From contig NZ_JAGRPF010000024.1 in the NCBI RefSeq assembly GCF_020439865.1, forward strand, positions 1-36,372: 36,372 nucleotides of DNA. The letters are read 5' to 3'. The DNA is from Prosthecobacter sp. GTDB lineage: Bacteria > Verrucomicrobiota > Verrucomicrobiia > Verrucomicrobiales > Verrucomicrobiaceae. This document shows, one piece after another, positions 25,673 to 33,370 of the stretch; the stretch's first letter is position 1, and each line of letters begins with the position of its first letter. The position numbers were made by a program, and so were the translations under genes. The notes under the pieces were generated by a model. That model did no database searches and was not told where the DNA came from. It worked only from the letters and a program-made list of their open reading frames with translations.

Positions 25673-27055
25673 ATGGCCAGCCTCAAGTCGAAGAAACTCA
25701 AAAGCATCCCCGCTGAAATCACCGTTCCCGGTGACAAAAGCATCTCCCACCGCTCCGCGATGTTCGCCGGGCTCGCGAAGGGAACCACCGTCATCGAGGG
25801 CTTCCTGCCCAGCGAAGACTGCCTCTGCACCGTGCATGCCATGCAGGCGCTCGGAGCCACCGTGGAGCCCTTGGAGGAGGTGGAGGGCATCGGCCTCGTC
25901 AAACTCGCCATCACCGGCAACGGCATGAAGCTGAAGGAGCCGCAGAAGCCCGTCGATTGCGGCAATTCCGGCACCACCATTCGTCTGCTTTCGGGAATCC
26001 TCGCCGGTCAGGATTTCAAAACCGAGCTGTTCGGCGACGCCTCGCTCTCCAAACGCCCGATGAAGCGTGTCGCGGATCCTCTGGGTCAGATGGGCGCCAT
26101 GATCACCGGTCAGGGGGAAAAAGTGTGTGCCCCGCTGACCATTCGCGGCGCTCCGTTGAAATCCATCTACTACAAGCTGCCCGTCGCCAGCGCTCAGGTG
26201 AAAAGCGCCATTCTGCTCGCCGGCCTGTTTGCCCAGGGCAAAACGACCGTCGTGGAGCCGGTGGCCACCCGCAACCACACCGAGCGTCTCTTCACCCACT
26301 TCGGTATCAAATGGCTGCGTGAAGACGATTGCGTGAGCGTCTATGGCGGTCAGGAACCGCGGGCCAACGACATCGTCGTTCCCGGCGACATCTCCAGCGC
26401 CGCGTTCTGGATGGTTGCCGCGGCGGCCACGCCGGGGGCGCAGATCACCATCAAGAATGTCGGTCTGAATCCCACCCGCACCGGCGTGATCAACGTTCTT
26501 CTGCGCATGGGCGCGCTGGTGACAAGTTCGGAGACCCATTCCGAAGGCGAACCTCGCGGTAATGTCATCGTGCGCGGCGGCGATTTGAACGCCACCGTCA
26601 TTGGCGGTGCGGAGATTCCCAACGTCATCGACGAGTTGCCCATCCTCGCGGTCGCGGCGGCACTGGCCCGTGGCAAAACCCTCATTCGCGACGCCTCCGA
26701 GCTCCGTGTGAAGGAAACAGACCGCATTGCCGCCGTTGCTCAAAACCTTCGTGCCATGGGCGTCACTGTCACCGAGCATCCCGATGGCATGGAGATCGAA
26801 GGCGGTGCGAAACTGCAGGGAGCCACGCTGCCTTGCTGGGGCGATCATCGTATCGCCATGGCCTTCCTCGTCGCGGGCATGTTTGCCGAAGGTGTCACCA
26901 CGCTTGAAGGCACCGAGTGTATCTCCACTTCCTACCCGGGCTTCGAGCATCATCTCGATCTCTTCCTCTTGGGCGACACTGGTGCGCGTCCAATTCCTGT
27001 CATGTCCACCGTCCCACAGCCGCTCGTGGACAAAATGAACCGCGCCAAATCATGA
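25673..27055 (+). CDS. aroA: 3-phosphoshikimate 1-carboxyvinyltransferase (EPSP synthase), class II-like
   Basis: A 460-residue EPSP synthase with PGDKSISHR (19-27), CGNSGTTIRLLSG and RVKETDRIAAV. It joins shikimate-3-phosphate to phosphoenolpyruvate in the shikimate pathway. The four short motifs used to define class II (CP4/Bacillus-like, often glyphosate-tolerant) enzymes are all present: GDKS (20-23), SAQVK (173-177), RNHTE (200-204) and NPTR (266-269). In the substrate loop, Leu follows IR where the E. coli enzyme has Pro101. The stop overlaps the cmk start codon as ATGA, so the genes are translationally coupled. Confidence 0.96.
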   Translation: MASLKSKKLKSIPAEITVPGDKSISHRSAMFAGLAKGTTVIEGFLPSEDCLCTVHAMQALGATVEPLEEVEGIGLVKLAITGNGMKLKEPQKPVDCGNSGTTIRLLSGILAGQDFKTELFGDASLSKRPMKRVADPLGQMGAMITGQGEKVCAPLTIRGAPLKSIYYKLPVASAQVKSAILLAGLFAQGKTTVVEPVATRNHTERLFTHFGIKWLREDDCVSVYGGQEPRANDIVVPGDISSAAFWMVAAAATPGAQITIKNVGLNPTRTGVINVLLRMGALVTSSETHSEGEPRGNVIVRGGDLNATVIGGAEIPNVIDELPILAVAAALARGKTLIRDASELRVKETDRIAAVAQNLRAMGVTVTEHPDGMEIEGGAKLQGATLPCWGDHRIAMAFLVAGMFAEGVTTLEGTECISTSYPGFEHHLDLFLLGDTGARPIPVMSTVPQPLVDKMNRAKS

Positions 27056-27693
27056 GTCTGCCGAATCCCGTCATCACCATCGACGGCCCGGCCGCCTCCG
27101 GCAAAAGCAGCATTGCGCGGCTCGTCGCGCAGCGTCTGGGCTACACCTATGTCAACACCGGCAACATGTACCGCGCCGTCACCTGGGCGGTGTTGCAGGC
27201 GGGCGTTGATCCTCATGATGCGGATGCCGTCCGCACTGCGGCTGCGGCCAATGTCGTCGAATCACCCGTCGTGGACGGCCGCACGCAGGTTTGTGTCGGA
27301 GGTCATGCGCTCAGCGATGTGGAGCTCAACAGTGACCCAGTCAATCGCGCGGTCTCGCTCGTTGCACGAGTGCCCGAGGTGCGTGAGCGCCTCGTTGCTG
27401 ATCAGCGTGCGCTTGGTGCTATCGGTCCGCTCGTCATGGAAGGTCGTGACATCGGTTCCGTGGTGTTTCCCGGCAGCCCGCACAAGATCTATGTCGATGC
27501 CAGTGAAGAGGTTCGCGCCAGCCGTCGCAGCGCTCAAGGCCATGCCGACCAGGTCGCCGAACGCGACCGGATCGACAAACAGCGCAAGGCGAGCCCGCTG
27601 GTCATACCCGAGGGCGCCACGGTCATCGACAATTCTCACATCACCCTCGATCAGGCGGTCGATCAGGTGATCGCCGCACTTAAACTGGCCTGA
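27052..27693 (+). CDS. cmk: Cytidylate kinase
   Basis: A 213-residue P-loop kinase: ITIDGPAASGKSS (8-20) with K18, then YVNTGNMYRA, the NMP-binding region with VMEGRDIGSVVFP, and a lid region rich in Arg. It phosphorylates CMP and dCMP to the diphosphates. The start overlaps the aroA stop, and plsC begins 13 bases after its stop. The aroA-cmk and cmk-plsC linkages are common in bacteria, which supports a single operon from tyrA to plsC. Confidence 0.96.
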   Translation: MSLPNPVITIDGPAASGKSSIARLVAQRLGYTYVNTGNMYRAVTWAVLQAGVDPHDADAVRTAAAANVVESPVVDGRTQVCVGGHALSDVELNSDPVNRAVSLVARVPEVRERLVADQRALGAIGPLVMEGRDIGSVVFPGSPHKIYVDASEEVRASRRSAQGHADQVAERDRIDKQRKASPLVIPEGATVIDNSHITLDQAVDQVIAALKLA

Positions 27694-27706
27694 ACTGCGG
27701 ACCGTC

Positions 27707-28318
27707 ATGAAGTTCAGCTACTGGCTTGGCTATCGCCTCTTCCGCGAGCTCGCCCGTGGTCTGTACGATTTTCGCGTGATCGGCTCCGAGAAGCTGCTCT
27801 TCGAAGGCCCCGCTCTCATCGCGTGCAATCATGTCAGCTTTCTCGATCCGCCCTTCGTCGGTCAGGCATTCGACGAGGCGATTCACTACTTTGCGCGCAA
27901 GACACTCTTCGATCATCCGCTCGCCGGGGCCATTCTGCGCAGCTGGCAGACGATTCCCATCGACCGCGACAAACCCGATGCATCCTCCTTGAAGGCCACC
28001 ATCCGTCTTCTGCGCGCGGGAAAGAAGGTGCTCATCTTTCCCGAAGGCACTCGCAGTCCTGATGGCAAACTTCAGTCGGCGGAGGCCGGCGTGGGACTCT
28101 TCATCGCAAAGTCAGACGCTCCGGTGCTTCCCGTGCGCATCTTCGGCACGCGTGAGGCTTATCCGCGCGGGGCCAAAACACTGCATCAGGCGCGCGTTAC
28201 GCTCGTGGTCGGAGATCTTTGGAAACCCGATCTGAGACAGTATCCACAGAGCGGCAAAGACCTCTATCAGGCGCTCGCGGATGAGGTGATGACACACATC
28301 TCAAGCTTGAGCCTTTGA
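27707..28318 (+). CDS. plsC: 1-acyl-sn-glycerol-3-phosphate acyltransferase
   Basis: A 203-residue membrane-associated acyltransferase with the catalytic HX4D motif NHVSFLD (H42, D47) and the substrate motif FPEGTRSPDG (111-120). It adds the second acyl chain to lysophosphatidic acid to make phosphatidic acid. It is the last gene of the tyrA-aroA-cmk-plsC run. Its stop codon TGA directly abuts the stop of the convergent DUF2721 gene (joined as TGATCA), with no terminator between. Confidence 0.95.
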   Translation: MKFSYWLGYRLFRELARGLYDFRVIGSEKLLFEGPALIACNHVSFLDPPFVGQAFDEAIHYFARKTLFDHPLAGAILRSWQTIPIDRDKPDASSLKATIRLLRAGKKVLIFPEGTRSPDGKLQSAEAGVGLFIAKSDAPVLPVRIFGTREAYPRGAKTLHQARVTLVVGDLWKPDLRQYPQSGKDLYQALADEVMTHISSLSL

Positions 28319-28726
28319 TCACTCCTCGCGGCACTTCACGTCGCGCAGTTGCAGGTCCAGGGCCGTTCCCGACATCTGGATTTCCACAAGGGTGAACGCC
28401 AGCGAGCCAAGCATCAGCAGCAGGCTGATGCCAAACGTGATCTGGCCGCCAGTCTGGTGACTGAAAAAGAGGAACGTCATGCTCACCACGCAGAACATCA
28501 GGCTCAACACACCCAGCGTCTGCATGTGCTTGATGATCCGGATGCGCCTCCGCAGGTTTTGAATCTGCTTCAGCAGCATCGGCTCCTGCGTGCTCTGCCA
28601 GTTCGCATGCAGCCCGCGCACCACATTCGCCAGTGTCAGGAACCGGTTCGTGTAGGCCAGCATCAGCAGAGAGATTGCGGGAAAGAGCAATGATGGTGTG
28701 GAAAGTGGAAGTTCGGGCAGGTGCAT
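28319..28726 (-). CDS. DUF2721 small membrane protein
   Basis: A 135-residue protein matching the DUF2721 pattern: an N-terminal membrane segment (LLFPAISLLMLAYTNRFL), a basic helical middle (IQNLRRRIRIIKHM), then two closely spaced membrane helices (about 71-88 and 95-115). Function is unknown for the family. It converges on plsC with no spacing. Confidence 0.85.
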   Translation of the reverse strand: MHLPELPLSTPSLLFPAISLLMLAYTNRFLTLANVVRGLHANWQSTQEPMLLKQIQNLRRRIRIIKHMQTLGVLSLMFCVVSMTFLFFSHQTGGQITFGISLLLMLGSLAFTLVEIQMSGTALDLQLRDVKCREE

Positions 28727-28827
28727 GGCGGTTCAGTCGGTCCAATTGTGTGATTCGGCAACCGGGCTGTCCTCGCTATGGCATGCAACCGCCTTCTCGG
28801 TGGCGCGTGGTTTGAAGGTTCCACAGG

Positions 28828-29058
28828 TCATCGTGGCAGGAACCAGCGGGTTATGGAAAACCACTCGCTCATAGCAGATGAAGGAGAGTTTCCCACTGCC
28901 AGCGCGTGGATCAAACACGCCACGGCCAGCAGCAGAACCGCGAACGCCCAAATCGTCCAAGGGAGCCTATTCCAGATGATCTCCCACAGCATCAACCAAT
29001 GTTCAGGTTGCCATTGTCGCTTTTTTCGAGGTTTGCGAGCATGACGTTTGGCGTTCAT
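28828..29058 (-). CDS. Possible small single-pass membrane protein
   Basis: A 76-residue frame with protein-like character: a strongly basic start (KRHARKPRKKRQ), an aromatic segment (WQPEHWLMLWEIIW), one clear membrane helix (LPWTIWAFAVLLLAVACLIH, about 32-51) and a short tail. GGAAGG lies immediately before the ATG, closer than an ideal ribosome site. No family is recognised. It fills an otherwise empty gap, on the same strand as its neighbours on both sides. It could still be a chance frame. Confidence 0.45.
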   Translation of the reverse strand: MNAKRHARKPRKKRQWQPEHWLMLWEIIWNRLPWTIWAFAVLLLAVACLIHALAVGNSPSSAMSEWFSITRWFLPR

Positions 29059-29120
29059 GCCTTCCTACAATACCCAGATGCATATATGGTAAAGCAAGTT
29101 CGCCTTGAAGGCAGAAAGCA

Positions 29121-29137
29121 GGGGATTTGGAATCCCC
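29121..29137 (-). terminator. Hairpin downstream of the bifunctional aldolase gene
   Basis: A perfect 7 bp repeat GGGGATT / AATCCCC with a 3-base loop, about 70 bases past the stop of the minus-strand aldolase gene. The minus-strand tail TGCTTTCTG is only mildly T-rich. Confidence 0.4.
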
Positions 29138-29204
29138 GTGTCTTTGTTTAGTGATCTTGGCCTGCTACTTGGATTGCTACCTGAAATATTTTTTCATAGT
29201 GCCT

Positions 29205-31178
29205 TCAAATCACGCGGTCATTGCCACCATCCACCGGAATCTGTGCCCCGGTGACTTTCGCGAACAACGGGCTCGCCATCGCTGCGACCATGTTGCCAAT
29301 GTCTTTGGAGCGAATCTCGACCTTCATGAGGTTCTTGGTCTTGTATTCCTCGACCGTCATGTTGTAGCGGGCGGCGCTCTTGGCGAGGGCTTCGGGGGTC
29401 CACAGCTTGGTGTCGAAGACGGCGTCGGGGTGCACGATGTTGACGCGGATCTTCCACGGAGCGAGTTCGAGGGCGGCGACGCGGCAGAGCTGCGTGAGGG
29501 CGGCCTTGGAGCAGGAGTAGGCGCTGGCGCCAGGGCCGGGGGCTTTGAAGTTGCGGCTGCCGACGAAGACGATGCTGCCATCGACGCTGTGCTTCACATA
29601 CGGGATGACCTTGTTCATCAGCTTTTGATGGCTGGTGAGGTTGATCGAGATGGTGCGATCCCAATCGGTCTGCGCCATGACGTCGAGCGCGTCGTTCTTT
29701 GGAAAGATGCCGGCGTTGCTGACGACGATGTCGATGCCGCCGAACTCACGCACGGTGAAGTCGATGGCGTCCTGCACGGGCTGGTCCTCGGTGAGGTTCA
29801 CGACGATGCCGATGGCTCCGATCTTCGCCATGATGTCGGGGATCTCCTTGTCGATGTCGAGACCGATGACCTGCGCGCCTTGCTCGGCGAGCGATTCGGC
29901 GATGGCGAAGCCGATGCCGGCGGCGCAGCCGGTGACGAGGGCGACCTTGCCCTGATGCACCTTGCGGGCGGGACCTTTGCGCAGCTTGGCCTGCTCGAGA
30001 TCCCAGTATTCGATGTCGAAGATGTCTTTTTCGCTGAGCGGAGCCCAGCCGCCGGTGCGCTCGCCGAGAGCGACGGTGGCAGCGGTGCTTTCAGCGATGT
30101 CGGCGACGATCTTGGCATCCTTCAAGGTATCGCCAAAGCTGACGATGCCGTTGCCGGGCCACACCGCGAAGCGCGGGGCCGCATCGAGCATGGTCTGGCC
30201 GCTGGCGTGCTTTGTGAAGTAGGCGGCATAGTCGTCGGCGAACTTCTGCACGCTGGCGGCGTGGTCGTCACCGAGCACAACGGGGATGCGCTTCGTGCGA
30301 ATGCTGTGATCGGGCGTGAGCGGACCGCGTGCGCCGCAATCAGCGATGTTCGGCAACGCAGCGTAGTTCAAAGCGGCCTCGCTGGTGCTGAGACGGGCGA
30401 TTTGCGGGAAGCCGCGGGTTTTCGAGACGAGCTGGCGGAGTTTTGCCAAAGCCATAAGGTCGGTTTTGACCTCGGTGCTGGCCGCAGCGGCTGCGGTGCT
30501 TTTCTTCGCGAGATACTCCTCGGCCTTCGTGACGAGTTCGATGTGCTTTTCGTAGCTGGCCTTGGCATCATCCGCGAAGGTGAAGAGGCCGTGTTTGAGC
30601 AGGACGATGCCTTCGATGCCTTCTTTGCGCAGATCGGTCTTCTGGAGCACGTCGAAGACCTGTTTGGCCAAAACGAAGCCGGGCATCACGTAAGGCAGCA
30701 CGAGCACTTTGGAGCCGAACAGCTCTTTCGTGCGAGCTTCGCCGTCCTTGGCGCAGGTGAGGGCGGAGATGGCGTTCGCGTGACTGTGATCGACGAATTT
30801 GAAAGGCAGGATGGCATGCAGGATGGCCTCGATGCTCGCAGCGGGTGCATTCGGGTTGGTCATCGCGGCACGTTGCTGCAGGACCATGTCCTCGTCGGTC
30901 ATGGTGGGCAATTTGGCCATCTTCAGCAGCGCCTCCATGCGCACGGGGGCGAAACCGGCACGCTCGATGGTGGCGAGGTCCCAGCCGGAGCCTTTCACAT
31001 AGCAAATCTCGACTGAATCACCGAAATAGTCCTTCTCCGAGACCTTCACCGAGGTGTTGCCACCGCCATGAAGTACGAGCGCGGGATTTCGACCCAGCAG
31101 ACGGCTGGTATAGACACGTTGTCCGAGCAGATCGGTTCCGAAAGTGGCGGCTTCTTGGTCGTTCCAAAGGCTTTGCAT
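29205..31178 (-). CDS. rhaD: Bifunctional rhamnulose-1-phosphate aldolase/short-chain alcohol dehydrogenase
   Basis: A 657-residue fusion. The N-terminal class II aldolase (AraD/FucA-like, about 1-390) has LVLHGGGNTSVK and zinc ligands in DHSHANA (H131, H133) and LKHGLF (H196). The C-terminal short-chain dehydrogenase (about 408-657) has the TGCAAGIG nucleotide loop (416-423), NAG (488-490), S541 and the YSCSK dyad (Y554, K558). Family members split rhamnulose-1-phosphate (or a related deoxysugar phosphate) into dihydroxyacetone phosphate and lactaldehyde, and the second domain acts on lactaldehyde. ATG 31178 is preferred over an in-frame start at 31268, whose extra 30 residues look unlike the family. 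No rhamnose isomerase or kinase gene is in the window, so the substrate remains open. The EboE-like gene is 120 bases upstream on the same strand. Confidence 0.92.
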   Translation of the reverse strand: MQSLWNDQEAATFGTDLLGQRVYTSRLLGRNPALVLHGGGNTSVKVSEKDYFGDSVEICYVKGSGWDLATIERAGFAPVRMEALLKMAKLPTMTDEDMVLQQRAAMTNPNAPAASIEAILHAILPFKFVDHSHANAISALTCAKDGEARTKELFGSKVLVLPYVMPGFVLAKQVFDVLQKTDLRKEGIEGIVLLKHGLFTFADDAKASYEKHIELVTKAEEYLAKKSTAAAAASTEVKTDLMALAKLRQLVSKTRGFPQIARLSTSEAALNYAALPNIADCGARGPLTPDHSIRTKRIPVVLGDDHAASVQKFADDYAAYFTKHASGQTMLDAAPRFAVWPGNGIVSFGDTLKDAKIVADIAESTAATVALGERTGGWAPLSEKDIFDIEYWDLEQAKLRKGPARKVHQGKVALVTGCAAGIGFAIAESLAEQGAQVIGLDIDKEIPDIMAKIGAIGIVVNLTEDQPVQDAIDFTVREFGGIDIVVSNAGIFPKNDALDVMAQTDWDRTISINLTSHQKLMNKVIPYVKHSVDGSIVFVGSRNFKAPGPGASAYSCSKAALTQLCRVAALELAPWKIRVNIVHPDAVFDTKLWTPEALAKSAARYNMTVEEYKTKNLMKVEIRSKDIGNMVAAMASPLFAKVTGAQIPVDGGNDRVI

Positions 31179-31298
31179 GGCTGGGAAATGGGAGTGGCAG
31201 ACTTGCGGGAGGGTGGGACAGAAGTCAAGGCGGCAAGGATAGGCGGCATGCCTATCTGACGACGGCATACGCCTTCGAATCGATGCGGGCGTCAGCTC

Positions 31299-32474
31299 TC
31301 ATGAGCAGAGCTGTCGCTGGGTCATTTCGCCAAGCGTCCACTCGTATTCCTTGACCAGTTGATCCACCACATCGCCACTGCGCATTTCAGCAGGCAGGAC
31401 TTCCCAGGTGTAGGTTTCCATTTCGATGTGCTGGCACTTCGTCGGATTGGCCGCCAGCCAGTCCATAGCGCCGATGAGATGATCGCGTGTGCTGTCGAAT
31501 CCGCCGCCGGGCTGGGCGTGAATCGGTATGTGGAAATGCACGCGCCATTCCTCGCCGAGCTGATCTGGATTCGTCTGCGCAAAGTCGAGTGCGTCAGGAA
31601 GGTCCTTGAACCGGCGCAGCGGCTCATCCGCGCCGTAACTGGCGATGACCTGGTGGAAATAGACTGGTTCGTTGAAGCCACGCAAGCGCTCCACATTCTC
31701 GGGGGTCGGCTTCACCTTTAGCGCGGAGCTGAAGTGCAGCTTGCTGAGGCGGATGCCAGCGCCGGTGATGCGATCGAGCGCCTTCTTGGCGTCTTCAAAC
31801 TCGATGGCGAGGTGGCAGGTGTCGTAGTTGAGGCCGATGAACTTGAAGAAGTCGCGATCCTGCGGGTGGCGGTCGAGGTAGAGGCCGAAAAACTTGAGTG
31901 TCTCGCCGCTGGTCTCAAAGAGGCCAAGCGGTTCGGGCTCCATGCCGAGGTGCAGGTCGCGTCCGCTCTTCGTGGCGACTTTTTCGATGTGCTCGCGGCA
32001 GAGACGCAGGTTGGTGAAGATCGCGTTCAGCTCTTCGGAGCCGACGTTGAAGGTCTTGTGGGAACCCGGCAGCGTGCTGACGCTGCCGCTGACGCCCGGC
32101 GGGAGAAGCTGCGCGAGGATGTCGAAGAGCAGGTTCGTGTAATCGAGGCGCTCCTGCGTGCTCCAGTCCGGCTTGAAGACATGCTCTTTGACGCGCGTGC
32201 CGTGGAAAGCGCCATAAGGGAAGCCGTTGATGGTGAAAACGTAGCTGTTGTTCGCGTCGAGCCAGGCTTTGAACTCGTCGATCTTGCCCGGGGCACTGAG
32301 TTCGCGTGCGGCCTGCTCGCTCAAACGCAAGCCGATGCCGTAGGGCTTGCCGTCGCTGACGCGATCCTTGACGCGGAGCGTGTAGTTCTTGAGCCCGTTC
32401 CATGTTTCTTCCCACGTTTCTCCGCGATGAATGTTGGTGCAGTAGCCGAGGTGGATGTTGTGATTGAGGCGCAT
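31299..32474 (-). CDS. eboE: EboE-like TIM-barrel protein (sugar-phosphate isomerase fold)
   Basis: A 391-residue protein whose start (LNHNIHLGYCTNIHRGETWEETW) and body (INGFPYGAFHG, VSTLPGSHK, MEPEPLGLFET, GLNYDTCHLAIEFEDA) match the 'metabolite traffic protein EboE' family, which has the xylose-isomerase-like TIM barrel. The many His, Glu and Asp residues at strand ends (for example EPEP, DTCH, KLHFSSAL) suggest a metal site. EboE was named from ebo clusters linked to export of pathway metabolites in cyanobacteria and others. No eboA-D/F gene is present here; the neighbour is a deoxysugar-phosphate aldolase, so an isomerase or epimerase role in sugar breakdown is at least as likely. An intrinsic terminator ends only 16 bases before its start codon. 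Confidence 0.85.
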   Translation of the reverse strand: MRLNHNIHLGYCTNIHRGETWEETWNGLKNYTLRVKDRVSDGKPYGIGLRLSEQAARELSAPGKIDEFKAWLDANNSYVFTINGFPYGAFHGTRVKEHVFKPDWSTQERLDYTNLLFDILAQLLPPGVSGSVSTLPGSHKTFNVGSEELNAIFTNLRLCREHIEKVATKSGRDLHLGMEPEPLGLFETSGETLKFFGLYLDRHPQDRDFFKFIGLNYDTCHLAIEFEDAKKALDRITGAGIRLSKLHFSSALKVKPTPENVERLRGFNEPVYFHQVIASYGADEPLRRFKDLPDALDFAQTNPDQLGEEWRVHFHIPIHAQPGGGFDSTRDHLIGAMDWLAANPTKCQHIEMETYTWEVLPAEMRSGDVVDQLVKEYEWTLGEMTQRQLCS

Positions 32475-32490
32475 GAAACAGAAAGGGATT

Positions 32491-32519
32491 AAAAAAACGG
32501 GCGTCGGTTAGGACGCCCG
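32491..32519 (-). terminator. Rho-independent terminator between the DUF1080 gene and the EboE-like gene
   Basis: On the minus strand: CGGGCGTC, loop CTAACC, GACGCCCG, then seven T residues (32497-32491). It begins 28 bases after the DUF1080 stop and its T tract ends 16 bases before the EboE-like ATG. It may end the lipoprotein transcript, or act as an attenuator if the EboE-like promoter lies upstream of it. Confidence 0.9.
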
Positions 32520-32547
32520 CTTCATTGTTCAAACTAGATACGAGAGG

Positions 32548-33312
32548 TCAAGGAATCACCTTGATGAACATGTCCTTGTAATAGGTGGTGCTCATTGGGT
32601 CGTGACCCTGGATGGCGATGGTGCCTTCGCTGAGCTTGCGGCCGGGCATGTTCTTCAACTCCTTGGCCGGATCCCAGCCTTCGGGTTCGATGAAGTCGAC
32701 GGTGACCTCGCCATTGACCTTGAGGGTGATGTGCTTGCCTTCGACCTTGATTTCGTAGTCGAACCATTCGTCGTCCTTGCTCGGAGCCATTGGGACTTTG
32801 ATGTGTTTGCCGCCTTCGGGCTCCTTTTGGTCTGGAAGAAGAGCAAGGATGTTGATGACACCGTAGAGGCTGCCGGTCTTCTTGGGATCCTTGTGGGTGC
32901 TGTTCACCTGGCACTCGTAACCGGCATCCGGCCAGCCGGTTTCCTGATACTTGGTGTGAAAGTACACGCCGCTGTTCGAGCCGGGGGTCGTCTTGACCTT
33001 CATCTTGAGTTCGAAACTCTGGAACTTGACGTCGCCATTGGGGCCGGTGTAAAAGAGATGTGCACGACCACCGCTGACTTTGAGAAGTCCGTCTTCGACG
33101 GTAAAGCAGCCAGGGGTCTCTTCGTTGGATTTCCAGCCGGTGAGGTCCTTGCCGTTGAACATGGAGGTCCAGTCGTCGGCGCTGGGAGCGGTCGCTGGTG
33201 CTGGTGAAGTGGCTGCGGGAGCGGCTTTTTCAGCCGTCTTGCCGGAATCCGGCTTGCACGAAGCGAGAAGGGACAATCCCGCGAGAGCGGAGAGAGCGAG
33301 GTGTGATTTCAT
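32548..33312 (-). CDS. DUF1080 (3-keto-disaccharide hydrolase-like) lipoprotein
   Basis: A 254-residue protein with a lipoprotein signal (lipobox LASC, C19), an Ala/Pro-rich linker to about residue 46, then a jelly-roll DUF1080 domain: WTSMFNGKDLTGWKS, KVKTTPGSNSGVYFHTKY, EWFDYEIKVEGKHITLKVNG and the terminal TIAIQGHDPMSTTYYKDMFI. Some members of this fold hydrolyse 3-keto-glycosides; many paralogues occur in Verrucomicrobia and Planctomycetes, where they act outside the cytoplasm on polysaccharide fragments. Specific substrate unknown. A 6 bp hairpin (CGCTGT/ACAGCG, 33317-33331) lies just before the start codon. Confidence 0.9.
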   Translation of the reverse strand: MKSHLALSALAGLSLLASCKPDSGKTAEKAAPAATSPAPATAPSADDWTSMFNGKDLTGWKSNEETPGCFTVEDGLLKVSGGRAHLFYTGPNGDVKFQSFELKMKVKTTPGSNSGVYFHTKYQETGWPDAGYECQVNSTHKDPKKTGSLYGVINILALLPDQKEPEGGKHIKVPMAPSKDDEWFDYEIKVEGKHITLKVNGEVTVDFIEPEGWDPAKELKNMPGRKLSEGTIAIQGHDPMSTTYYKDMFIKVIP

Positions 33313-33316
33313 GGGC

Positions 33317-33331
33317 CGCTGTTTTACAGCG
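33317..33331 (-). repeat. Short palindrome just upstream of the DUF1080 start
   Basis: CGCTGT, 3-base loop, ACAGCG, placed 4 bases before the start codon at 33312. In mRNA this hairpin would sit where the ribosome binds, or the DNA could be an operator. It may be chance. Confidence 0.3.
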
Positions 33332-33370
33332 CGGCACGGGGGCTGTCCAGCATCCTTGCAGTCGGCGTGG

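Larger units (their letters stand above)
28727..29204. other. 478 bp stretch with no confident gene except a possible small membrane protein
   Basis: Apart from the 76-residue candidate (28828-29058, minus strand), I see no gene here. The right end holds two hairpins downstream of the bifunctional aldolase gene: GCCTT-G-AAGGC (29102-29112) and the stronger one at 29121-29137. Confidence 0.5.

Noticed and set aside
24752..26953. A 733-codon minus-strand frame across tyrA and aroA
   Set aside because: Both plus-strand genes are unmistakable; the antisense translation is His/Gly-rich low-complexity sequence typical of reversed GC-rich codons.
29127..31016. A 629-codon plus-strand frame opposite the bifunctional aldolase gene
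   Set aside because: Its Asp/Glu/Gly/Val-rich translation is an antisense shadow; the minus-strand aldolase and dehydrogenase motifs are complete.
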